51,619 bases of DNA from Pelagibacteraceae bacterium AG-337-I02 (GTDB taxonomy: Bacteria > Pseudomonadota > Alphaproteobacteria > HIMB59 > GCA-002718135). Position numbers and translations under genes: made by a program. Shown here piece after piece: positions 8,215 through 15,929 of this stretch. The stretch covers positions 1 to 51,619 of the forward strand of contig QBZY01000009.1 in NCBI GenBank assembly GCA_003282155.1, in the 5' to 3' direction. Every line of letters starts with the position of its first letter. The stretch's first letter is position 1. The notes under the pieces are model-generated. The model saw only the letters and a program-made list of their open reading frames with translations. It was not told where the DNA came from and searched no databases.

Positions 8215-8774
8215 TAGTTTTTTTCAATGTCTTTTATATCAAATAAAGTAACAGGTGCAAAATTTGAAGAACAATCGTATGTTTTAGTATAAGGGAATTT
8301 TAAAAATGATTTTGAGATTTGATTGCTAACATCTAATTTCTTTTCAAAGTGATTTATCAATAATTTATTTGGATTTGCATGTGGAGCAAGATTACGAATA
8401 TATTGAATTGTATTTTCAATATTAGTTTTGTTTTCTCTACATAGTAAATAAGTAGCTGTTGCCATTGATCTTGAGACACCACACCAACAATGAATAACAA
8501 TATCTTCATCATGAGTGTATTTAGAAGTAAAAGTAGCTATTGAATTTACATGTTCTTCCGCAGGTAGAATTTGAGGAATTTCATCAGTATTTAATCGAAA
8601 TATTTTATTATTGCTACTAATTTCAATAATATCATCAAATCCTAACTTTAAATGATTTTTTACACCCTTGGGTGTTTCTGGTGCATATCCTGGATCAATT
8701 ACTGATACAAGATATTTGGGCTGTATGCTTTCACACACATCAGGTAAATCATTAAGAGAACAAACAATTATCAT
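8214..8774 (-). CDS. Protein tyrosine phosphatase-like protein
   Basis: A 186-residue cytoplasmic protein with the Cys-dependent phosphatase loop HCWCGVSRS, giving C96 and R102 in CX5R spacing, inside a dual-specificity-like fold. It resembles a group of alphaproteobacterial tyrosine-phosphatase-family proteins of about 160-190 residues with unknown substrates. The predicted general acid cannot be placed confidently. The start ATG at 8774 follows directly on the U-tract of a strong terminator hairpin (8775-8801), leaving no Shine-Dalgarno; this start is nevertheless supported because the N-terminus MIIVCSLNDLPD matches the family and the next Met is about 100 residues in. Confidence 0.75.
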   Translation of the reverse strand: MIIVCSLNDLPDVCESIQPKYLVSVIDPGYAPETPKGVKNHLKLGFDDIIEISSNNKIFRLNTDEIPQILPAEEHVNSIATFTSKYTHDEDIVIHCWCGVSRSMATATYLLCRENKTNIENTIQYIRNLAPHANPNKLLINHFEKKLDVSNQISKSFLKFPYTKTYDCSSNFAPVTLFDIKDIEKN

Positions 8775-8801
8775 AAAAAAAGGGTGGTATAAACCACCCT
8801 T
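8775..8801 (-). terminator. Rho-independent terminator of the sugar ABC operon
   Basis: On the minus strand a perfect 9-bp stem (AAGGGTGGT with ACCACCCTT, loop of four bases) is followed by seven U residues. It lies 21 nt past the stop of the ABC binding-protein gene. The U-tract ends exactly where the ATG of the next minus-strand gene begins. Confidence 0.93.
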
Positions 8802-8822
8802 AATAAAAGTAAAATAATTAAA

Positions 8823-10157
8823 CTACTCTGCAGTTGCATCAGCTAATATTGCATTAGCATCTTCATTTAATTGATTTAATGTTGAAATGATATCATCACC
8901 ATTAATGATTGCTGCATAAGCTTTTTCAACCTCGCCTCTAACTGAATAATAACCAGGTACTGATGGTTCACCTTTTCCGTATTGAACCATTGTTAATGAT
9001 TTATCATATTGAGGTAATTCAGCTCTTTTTTCAGCAATTAAAGGATGATCTGCAGAAGAAGTTCTAACAAAACCATATCCACTTTCAGTCGACCATACTG
9101 CTGAGTTCTCAGTATTAGAAATATATTTCATCCACTGATATGCTGCTACCATTCTACTAGCATCGCCTGAATTTCCCATAATTAAACCACCACCATATAA
9201 GTTAAGCACTGGTTCACTAGTGGTGTATGATATAGGAGCTACATCCCAATTACCATTATAACCCTCTTCAATGGCTTTCTGGAAATAAGTGATACCAGAA
9301 GTAGATCCTGCAGCAAATAAAACAGAACCTTGTCCTAAATATTGCTGGTCAGTGTATTTTCCTCTTGCAACTATTGCACATCCTTTATTAGCCATTCCTT
9401 GAATGAATTCCATAGCTTCAATGGCTTTTGGGCCATTGTAAATATACTGACCATTATCATAGTCAAATACATCACCTCCATGAGCAAATACCCATGCTGC
9501 AAAGTTACTTGCATCTGTATCTATTTCATATCCATAGCTTGGAACATCTTCACCCATCTTACCGCTATAATCTTGATTGGTTGCTGCACATGCTGCTTCC
9601 GCAAAATCAGCAGGACTTTTAGGAGCATCTAAACCTAGTTCCTTTAACCAATCTGCATTGTAATAAAGGATCTCTATTGATTTTCCAACTTCATGTAATA
9701 GTTTTGGATTTCCAGCAAAATATGGTGAAAAGCCAACAGTCCAGTTTGCTCCCCAATCTGCTATATCATCTTGAGAAACGCCCCATTTTTTACTATTTGC
9801 TAAAATACTTTGATCTATTGAAGCACCAATTAAGTACATATCTGCAGCAGCGTTACCATAACCTCTTGCAACGTCAGCTATATCTTTTGTTCCCGCAGCA
9901 GACATCATAGCGGATTGAACTTTCCCATAATGCCCTTTGTGAACAACATTAACTTTTATTCCTGTTTCAGCTTCAAATCTTTCAGCTCTTGCCATCATTG
10001 CATCTAATCTTTCATCTGAATATTGAACCCAGAATTCAACAGTTTGACCTGCAGGATCTGCATTTTCAATATCCTGTGCAGTAATTGCGAATGATTGCGA
10101 GGAGATAAAAAATAAAGAAACTAAGAAGAAATTTAAAATATATTTATAAAATTTCAT
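8823..10157 (-). CDS. ABC transporter substrate-binding protein, sugar type (family 1)
   Basis: A secreted periplasmic binding protein of about 444 residues, UgpB/MalE-like. A Sec signal peptide runs to about residue 24 (hydrophobic core, then SSQSFA before ITAQD). The mature part starts with TVEFWVQYSDERLDAM and carries the FEAETGIKV motif common in family 1 binding proteins. I prefer the ATG at 10157 over an in-frame GTG 6 nt upstream because a GGGGTG ribosome binding site then fits. It lies 68 nt downstream of the second permease gene; that gap holds a weak AT-only hairpin at 10198-10219. Ligand is probably a sugar or polyol, not identifiable here. Confidence 0.9.
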   Translation of the reverse strand: MKFYKYILNFFLVSLFFISSQSFAITAQDIENADPAGQTVEFWVQYSDERLDAMMARAERFEAETGIKVNVVHKGHYGKVQSAMMSAAGTKDIADVARGYGNAAADMYLIGASIDQSILANSKKWGVSQDDIADWGANWTVGFSPYFAGNPKLLHEVGKSIEILYYNADWLKELGLDAPKSPADFAEAACAATNQDYSGKMGEDVPSYGYEIDTDASNFAAWVFAHGGDVFDYDNGQYIYNGPKAIEAMEFIQGMANKGCAIVARGKYTDQQYLGQGSVLFAAGSTSGITYFQKAIEEGYNGNWDVAPISYTTSEPVLNLYGGGLIMGNSGDASRMVAAYQWMKYISNTENSAVWSTESGYGFVRTSSADHPLIAEKRAELPQYDKSLTMVQYGKGEPSVPGYYSVRGEVEKAYAAIINGDDIISTLNQLNEDANAILADATAE

Positions 10158-10225
10158 AATCACCCCGTAAATTACAAAACAATATAGAGGTAAAGTTAAA
10201 TTTTTGTTACAAAAAATTTACTGAT

Positions 10226-11071
10226 TTATTCTTTTAATCCAAAGTTTGATATACTTTCTATGAATAACTTCTGAGTAAAAAAGTATAATACTAAAATCGG
10301 GAAAATTGCAATTAAGCAAGCAGCCATTAATAAATTAAAATTAGGTCCAACTTCTCTCACAAAACTATAGATAGAAACTGTTACAGGATACCAATCATCT
10401 CTGGTTAATATAAGTAAAGGCCAAGCAAAACTATTCCACGCTATAATAAAAGTAAATAAAGAGACTGTCACAATAATAGGTTTGCTCATTGGGATTACTA
10501 CCTTGAGTAAAAAATTTAAATGAGAAGATCCATCAAGTCTTGCAGCATCCCACAGTTCATTTGGTATCTTTTTAAAATATTGTCTTAATAAGAATATTAC
10601 AAAGATATTTCCCATAAATGGAACTGTTAAACCTTGAAGACTATTCATCCAAGAAGGTCCAAATGGCAATGGAATAATTTCCCCCCTAATAATTAATAAA
10701 TGAGGTAATAATGTAATGATTTCTGGAATCATCAAAGAAAGTAACAACATGTAGAATATGATATTTTTAAATGGGAATTCTATTTTAGCAAAAGAGTATG
10801 CCGCTGGAATACTAGTTAATAAAACACCAATGACAATTATTGAACTTATTATTAAACTATTAAATGTATATCGTTGAAATCTATTTGATGTCCAAACCTC
10901 ATAATAATTTTCAAACATCAATTTTTTAGGAAATAAGTATTGATTTGATGCTTCTCCAGCTGTCATCAATGATGTTGAGATCATGTAAAAAAATGGGTAA
11001 ATTGAAATAATAAAAACTATTAATAAAATTAAATAAGGTATCCTTGTTTCTGCATTAAGAATTTTAGTCAT
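10226..11071 (-). CDS. Carbohydrate ABC transporter permease, MalG type
   Basis: A 281-residue inner-membrane permease with six predicted helices. The EAA loop that contacts the ATPase is visible as DAARLDGSSHLNFLLKVVIP. The N-terminus has the usual YPFFYMISTSL motif of MalG-like proteins. It overlaps the MalF-type permease gene by 8 nt and is followed by the binding-protein gene, so the three form one importer. No ATP-binding subunit is encoded beside them; sugar importers of this class often share a common ATPase encoded elsewhere. Confidence 0.92.
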   Translation of the reverse strand: MTKILNAETRIPYLILLIVFIISIYPFFYMISTSLMTAGEASNQYLFPKKLMFENYYEVWTSNRFQRYTFNSLIISSIIVIGVLLTSIPAAYSFAKIEFPFKNIIFYMLLLSLMIPEIITLLPHLLIIRGEIIPLPFGPSWMNSLQGLTVPFMGNIFVIFLLRQYFKKIPNELWDAARLDGSSHLNFLLKVVIPMSKPIIVTVSLFTFIIAWNSFAWPLLILTRDDWYPVTVSIYSFVREVGPNFNLLMAACLIAIFPILVLYFFTQKLFIESISNFGLKE

Positions 11072-12188
11072 AACTTAACCTTTTTCTAAAAATTACATAT
11101 TGCGATATTGCTAAAACATTTAGAAGTATAAATAAAATTACTCCTTCAGCTGCAGCATAACCATATTTCACCCTACCCCAAAAATGATCAAAAATTTCTA
11201 TTGTAACAACATCCATTGTATCTCCAGCTGATGAAGTTTGCATAACAAAAATACTATTGAAAGCTTGAAATGTATTTATAAAACCAGTCAACATTAGAAA
11301 AAATATAATGGGCATTAATAGCGGTATAGTAATTTTAATAAATGTTTGCCATCGACTTGCTCCCTCTGCTTTTGCAGCCTCATATAAATCAGAGGGTATA
11401 ATTGATAAACCCGCGAGTAAAATTATTGCATAGTAGCCAGTATAAGACCATATTCCATATATAATTGATGACATTAGAGCTAAACTTGGCCCAGCTAGCA
11501 AACCATCTATTTTTATACCAAATAAAACGTCGGTAATTGGTCTTTTATCAAATAACCACATTTGAGGCTCAAAACCAAATACGCCTATTAGCTGATTTAA
11601 AAAAGAATTTTCAGCTTTACCAAATATTAAAAAAAATACTGCAGCACCCATTACAGCTGGAGTAATGTAAGGAAATAGTAAAATCATTTGAAAAAATTGT
11701 TTACCAGCTAGTTTTTGATACAAAGCAAATGCTATTATTAATCCTAATCCAACCTCAAAAATTATAGTGAAAAACGAATAATAAAAAGTATAAATAAGAG
11801 AGTAAAGATAATCTTCATCACCTGTTAAAAGCATTTTTTCCCAGTTGATATTAATTAAAATTATTCCAATAATTAATATTGCTATAGATAAAAATGCTAA
11901 ATAGATTTTATTTTTTACTTTATTTTTAAATTCACTCCACAATCCATAACTCAATATCAATAATAATAATCCTAAAACAAATAACCAAAAAGCTGATATG
12001 TCTCCAAGTATTCTTTGGTAATTCTCAAATCCTAAAAATCTCCCTTTAAAAACTTTCCACTTGTGTAAACTCATATACATTCCAAAAAAAACGGGAAAAA
12101 TTCCAAATAGGCTAATTATTAAAACAGCAGGAAGAATTAATAGATATCCTGTAAGTTTTTCTGAATGATTTAATAAGAATTTATTCAT
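11064..12188 (-). CDS. Carbohydrate ABC transporter permease, MalF type, with an extra helical hairpin
   Basis: A 374-residue permease partner of the downstream MalG-type protein. It has the first helix near residues 13-38, a ENYQRILGD segment, and the EAA loop EAAKAEGASRWQTFIKITIP. Typical relatives go from the NY...FW segment straight to the second transmembrane helix; here about 60 residues (roughly 68-130) are inserted, with two extra hydrophobic stretches flanking a basic loop (KNKVKNK). The protein is correspondingly longer than the usual 290-310 residues. The gene overlaps the MOSC gene upstream and the next permease gene by 8 nt each. Confidence 0.9.
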   Translation of the reverse strand: MNKFLLNHSEKLTGYLLILPAVLIISLFGIFPVFFGMYMSLHKWKVFKGRFLGFENYQRILGDISAFWLFVLGLLLLILSYGLWSEFKNKVKNKIYLAFLSIAILIIGIILININWEKMLLTGDEDYLYSLIYTFYYSFFTIIFEVGLGLIIAFALYQKLAGKQFFQMILLFPYITPAVMGAAVFFLIFGKAENSFLNQLIGVFGFEPQMWLFDKRPITDVLFGIKIDGLLAGPSLALMSSIIYGIWSYTGYYAIILLAGLSIIPSDLYEAAKAEGASRWQTFIKITIPLLMPIIFFLMLTGFINTFQAFNSIFVMQTSSAGDTMDVVTIEIFDHFWGRVKYGYAAAEGVILFILLNVLAISQYVIFRKRLSYD

Positions 12189-12939
12189 TAATTTTTATAA
12201 GATCACCTTTATTTATTTTACCATCATTTAAAGGATCTAAATATATTCCTAAATTTATATGGTTGTATATTTTTTTTAGATTAAAAGGAATATTAAGATT
12301 TATATCAGAAGTTTTGGGTTTTATATTGGTTGCTGAACATCTGGGAATTTCTTTAATTACTTTAAATTTTATTTCATTAATTGATAAAACTTTACCTACT
12401 AGCTTCCTCTCTTCCCATTTATCTAAATCCTCTACATATATATTTCCTCTAAAACGCTCATGTTCAATTTGATGATTAGATAGTTTTTCGAAGTCTTTAA
12501 TACTGTTTAAATTTATTAATGATATTGATTTATTTGGCATTGTATCAAAAAAAGGATTCATATTATCTTTTAACAAATTGATATTATTTATATTTGGTAA
12601 AATATCTTCAAGTTTACTACATAAGATTTTTACTTCCTGTTGATTATCAATATCTGTCTTTAAAATTATATTATTTTCAAATTCTAGTATTAAATAATTA
12701 TTTTCTAATAAAAAATTATATTCATTTAATTCAGGATATTTTTTTAATGATAAGAATTTATAAATTTCTCTCCTAAAAGGGTCATTTTTTATTAATTCTA
12801 TATCGTTAAAATTAATATTATTAGTGAAAGCAAATATTCGATCATTTTTTATACCAATATTTTTAATTATTTCTAAAGTATTTACATTATTGAAAGAAAG
12901 AGATTTTACAGGTGAAAAATATAGGTATTTAATTTTCAC
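12181..12939 (-). CDS. MOSC domain-containing protein (YcbX-like)
   Basis: A 252-residue protein with an N-terminal beta-barrel region (YLYFSPVKSLSF) and a C-terminal MOSC domain: ERFRGNIYVE at about 161-170, then IPRCSATNI with the conserved Cys at 201, and a final GD motif. MOSC proteins bind the molybdenum cofactor and carry sulfur or reduce N-hydroxylated compounds together with a redox partner. It leads the ABC transporter transcription unit with an 8-nt overlap; a functional link to sugar import is not evident. The sequence is Lys/Asn/Ile-rich, reflecting the base composition. Confidence 0.82.
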   Translation of the reverse strand: MKIKYLYFSPVKSLSFNNVNTLEIIKNIGIKNDRIFAFTNNINFNDIELIKNDPFRREIYKFLSLKKYPELNEYNFLLENNYLILEFENNIILKTDIDNQQEVKILCSKLEDILPNINNINLLKDNMNPFFDTMPNKSISLINLNSIKDFEKLSNHQIEHERFRGNIYVEDLDKWEERKLVGKVLSINEIKFKVIKEIPRCSATNIKPKTSDINLNIPFNLKKIYNHINLGIYLDPLNDGKINKGDLIKINE

Positions 12940-12951
12940 TTATATATACAT

Positions 12952-13650
12952 TTAAGTTTTTTTTAAAAAATACAGATCTAAAAATGAATCTAACCAATTT
13001 GATATATTTTTATTATATTTGTAACGATAATAAAGTTGAACAAATATATTTTGAGCACCTTTAACAAATAATTTTTTTGGATTTTTTAATAACACTAAAT
13101 ACAGCCATCTAATATGAAGTTTTAAATTTACTTCTGGATGAAATTGGAGAGCATAACAATTTTGATATTTAAAAGCTTGATTATTAAAAATTTCACCCTT
13201 TGCTAATAACTCACAGCCAGTAGGAAGAGAAAATCCTTCAGAATGGAATTGAAAAAAAATCTTTTGAGAATTAAAAAGGTTTTTTGCATTTTCAGTTGGT
13301 TCAATTTTATAAAAACCAATTTCTGAAAGCCCATCTTTATTGGTTGTTATTTCTGAACCTAAACATTTAGCTAATAATTGTGCACCAAAACAAATTCCAA
13401 GATAAGGAATATCAGTTTTTATAACCCTGTTTATCCATTCTAATTCTTTACTTATATATTCATCTTTATCATTTATGCTTCCTGGCGCGCCAAATACTAC
13501 TATAGCTGAATATTGGTTAATATTTGAAGGAAGTTCTTCGCCCAAAGGCGGTCTACATATTTCAGCAACATATCCCCTATCTATAAATTTATTTCCTACA
13601 TCTCCTGGAACCGAAGTTTTTTGATGTAATACAAACAAAACTTTATTCAT
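12952..13650 (-). CDS. Class I glutamine amidotransferase-like protein
   Basis: A 232-residue standalone GATase1 domain resembling the GuaA amidotransferase half. The catalytic triad is complete: C87 in YLGICFGAQLLAK, and H171 and E173 in ALQFHPEVN. An oxyanion-type VFGAPGS motif is at 52-58. A basic C-terminal tail of about 50 residues has no recognisable domain. It could hydrolyse a gamma-glutamyl compound (PuuD-like) or supply ammonia to a partner; no synthetase is adjacent, so the role is open. It lies 12 nt upstream of the MOSC gene on the same strand. Confidence 0.82.
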   Translation of the reverse strand: MNKVLFVLHQKTSVPGDVGNKFIDRGYVAEICRPPLGEELPSNINQYSAIVVFGAPGSINDKDEYISKELEWINRVIKTDIPYLGICFGAQLLAKCLGSEITTNKDGLSEIGFYKIEPTENAKNLFNSQKIFFQFHSEGFSLPTGCELLAKGEIFNNQAFKYQNCYALQFHPEVNLKLHIRWLYLVLLKNPKKLFVKGAQNIFVQLYYRYKYNKNISNWLDSFLDLYFLKKT

Positions 13651-13740
13651 ACTAAATTATTAATAATAAATATTTTATTAATATGAAAATATTATTTCAC
13701 AAAAATTATAAATATTTTGTATATTAATATAGGTCGATAC

Positions 13741-14151
13741 TTATGTGACAAAATAATCAATATCTAAGATCTTTATGTAAAACATAAGAGTAAAATAACC
13801 AAAATTCATCATAACAACGAAACTGATAAGCATATTGATTGATTTTGGAAGTGAATTTCCTAAAAAATCATCCCAAAAAACCTTTTCTAAATATAGAGCT
13901 AATTCAAAGTATATAAATGTAATGATTGCAGCATTAAAGATTATTAAAGAAGTCAATCCATTTAGACTCAACAAATAATTAATAAAAACTAATGTCAAAG
14001 AAGAAAAAAAATAAATAAATAAATTTAATAAGATTTTTTTATTTTTTGAAAATTTTTTGAAAAAGAAAATGTATCTTGTGTTTAAAAATAACGAAATTAA
14101 TATCGAGCTAAAAAAAGAAATAATTAATATTTTTATTATTTGATATTCCAT
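13741..14151 (-). CDS. Small integral membrane protein of unknown function
   Basis: A 136-residue protein that is almost entirely hydrophobic, with four likely transmembrane helices (about 6-24, 40-62, 66-84 and 107-130) separated by short basic or acidic loops. No recognised motif. It is preceded by a 48-nt divergent intergenic region shared with the methyltransferase gene and followed by a 90-nt AT-rich gap before the glutamine amidotransferase start. Continuous reading frame and membrane-protein composition support it as real, but function is unknown. Confidence 0.6.
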   Translation of the reverse strand: MEYQIIKILIISFFSSILISLFLNTRYIFFFKKFSKNKKILLNLFIYFFSSLTLVFINYLLSLNGLTSLIIFNAAIITFIYFELALYLEKVFWDDFLGNSLPKSINMLISFVVMMNFGYFTLMFYIKILDIDYFVT

Positions 14152-14199
14152 TTATAAGTATTTTTATATAACTAAAAAATATATAAGAGAAATAAGAAA

Positions 14200-14970
14200 A
14201 TGAAATTTGATAATGAAACTAGTATTATTCAACAAAAAATAGCGGATGGTTATGCTGGAGTTTCACGAAGATTAGCTATTGTAAATGCCTTAAATTTAGA
14301 GACTAATGAAACTGTTATTGATATTGGTTGTGGCGGTGGTCATTTAGTTGAAGAAATTTCATTATCTATTGGAGAGCAAGGCAAAGTAATAGGAATTGAT
14401 CCAAGTCAAGATCAATTAGATGTTGCAAGCGATAAATGTAAAGATCAAAATAATGTGGAACTTATTTGTACCACAGCCGATGATATCAATATAGAAGAAG
14501 CTTCATGTGATAAAATTACAGCTACTCAAACATTAGAATATATCGAAGATATAGATACGTCCTTAAAGGAAATAAAAAGAATTTCTAAAACTAATTCTAA
14601 ATTTGTTAATGTCTCAATACTCTGGGACTATTTTAGATTTTATGGACCAGAAAAAGAAATTAATGATCTTGTTCATGAGGCATTTAGAGCGCATTGTTTT
14701 CACCAAATGCTTCCGCTCGATTTAAATGGTAAATTAAAAAAACTTGGATATAAAAATATAAGTTCTCAAAATTTATCATATTTAATTACAAATAGAGATA
14801 ATAATTCACCAGCAATTTTTTATGAAACTATGTTAAGTAAGTTTGCTTTAAGCCAAGGTGTTTCAGAAGACAAAGTAGATGATTGGAAAAAACAATTAAA
14901 TAAATCTGAAAAGGTAGGTAATTTTGGATTTACAAGTTTTCCAGTATTAACTGCAGCATATTTAGGTTAA
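14200..14970 (+). CDS. Class I SAM-dependent methyltransferase
   Basis: A 256-residue methyltransferase of the UbiE/Methyltransf_11 type. The SAM-binding motif I is VIDIGCGGGHLVEEIS near residue 40, followed by the acidic motif VIGIDPSQDQLDVA and a motif-II-like DKITATQTLEYIEDI. The C-terminal 100 residues are variable and probably contact the substrate, which I cannot identify. It is followed after 8 nt by ytoQ on the same strand, so the two form a small operon. Its promoter must lie in the 48-nt divergent gap before it. Confidence 0.85.
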   Translation: MKFDNETSIIQQKIADGYAGVSRRLAIVNALNLETNETVIDIGCGGGHLVEEISLSIGEQGKVIGIDPSQDQLDVASDKCKDQNNVELICTTADDINIEEASCDKITATQTLEYIEDIDTSLKEIKRISKTNSKFVNVSILWDYFRFYGPEKEINDLVHEAFRAHCFHQMLPLDLNGKLKKLGYKNISSQNLSYLITNRDNNSPAIFYETMLSKFALSQGVSEDKVDDWKKQLNKSEKVGNFGFTSFPVLTAAYLG

Positions 14971-14978
14971 TTTTAAAA

Positions 14979-15428
14979 ATGAAATTAAAAGTTTACTTAT
15001 CCGGTGAAATTCATACTAATTGGCGTGATGAAATAATTGATAAATGTAAATCTAAAAATTTAGAAATAGAATTTTCGAGCCCAACTACTAATCATGAATT
15101 ATCAGATGATGTTGGGGTAAAAATACTTGGTAATGAAGAAAAAAAATTTTGGCACGATAACAAAGGAGCCAAAATAAATGCCATACGAACAAGGAAATCT
15201 ATAGAAAAATCAGATATAGTTGTTGTACGTTTTGGTAAAAAATATAAACAATGGAATGCTGCTTTCGATGCAGGATATGCATCAGCATTGAATAAGTCTT
15301 TAATAATAATGCATAGTGATGAACATCAACATGCTTTAAAAGAAGTTGATGCAGCAGCTCATGCTATAACAAAAAATACCGATGAAGTTGTAAAAATTTT
15401 ACAATATACTTTACAAGGTAAAATATAA
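14979..15428 (+). CDS. ytoQ: YtoQ family protein
   Basis: A 149-residue protein matching the YtoQ family over its full length: KVYLSGEIHTNWRDEI at the start, FSSPTTNHELSDDVG, then KSDIVVVRFGKKYKQWNAAFDAGYA and MHSDEHQHALKEVDAAA. The fold is related to nucleoside 2-deoxyribosyltransferases, but the biochemical role of YtoQ is not established. Cotranscribed with the upstream methyltransferase. Its stop codon is one base from the stop of the convergent GFA gene, with no terminator between. Confidence 0.9.
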   Translation: MKLKVYLSGEIHTNWRDEIIDKCKSKNLEIEFSSPTTNHELSDDVGVKILGNEEKKFWHDNKGAKINAIRTRKSIEKSDIVVVRFGKKYKQWNAAFDAGYASALNKSLIIMHSDEHQHALKEVDAAAHAITKNTDEVVKILQYTLQGKI

Positions 15429-15429
15429 A

Positions 15430-15885
15430 TTAATTATTTTCTTTTTCTGACAGTCTTCTTAAGCTCTCTTTTGGCCAAGTTGTTTCTCGATCATACATGG
15501 CGTCATGGCAAATATCTTTGTTAATAATTTCAATCCAAGGATCTTTATCTTTCACAAAAATATGTGCTTGAGGTGTTATTGGTTGTTCAAGTGTAGCTGT
15601 TCTGATTGCAATTCGAGATTTTGCAACATTGTATTTACAATATAAATAAACACCACAATTATTACAAAAATATGCTCGATAACCTTTTCCACTGCCTGTA
15701 GGGAGCAGTGTAGATTCAACATTACCATTTAATTCAAAATCATCTTCAAAAATCATTGTATGTATAACAAAAGAAGAGCCTGTAGAAATTTTACAGTTTT
15801 TACAATGACAAGCTTGAGTGAACAAAGGTTTATCTTTTATTTTATAATTTACTGAACCGCACGCACATTTTCCGATAAAAGTCAT
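15430..15885 (-). CDS. GFA/CENP-V family zinc protein (second copy)
   Basis: A 151-residue GFA-superfamily protein, unrelated in detail to the one at 3992-4333 beyond the shared fold. Zn ligands are CxCG (7-10), C26, C28, C31 and CNNCG (74-78). The body contains LPTGSGKGYRAYF and a conserved C-terminal DKDPWIEI segment typical of the longer GFA proteins. Such proteins are named for proposed glutathione-dependent formaldehyde activation, but most members have no tested activity. No operon partner: the next minus-strand gene downstream of it is the small membrane protein beyond the plus-strand pair. Confidence 0.87.
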   Translation of the reverse strand: MTFIGKCACGSVNYKIKDKPLFTQACHCKNCKISTGSSFVIHTMIFEDDFELNGNVESTLLPTGSGKGYRAYFCNNCGVYLYCKYNVAKSRIAIRTATLEQPITPQAHIFVKDKDPWIEIINKDICHDAMYDRETTWPKESLRRLSEKENN

Positions 15886-15929
15886 TCCTACTAAACGTTA
15901 TATTTTGGAAATTAAAAAGCAAGAATTAA

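Noticed and set aside
3992..15885. The two GFA proteins as a recent duplication.
   Set aside because: They share only the cysteine pattern; the intervening sequence and lengths (113 and 151 residues) differ too much.
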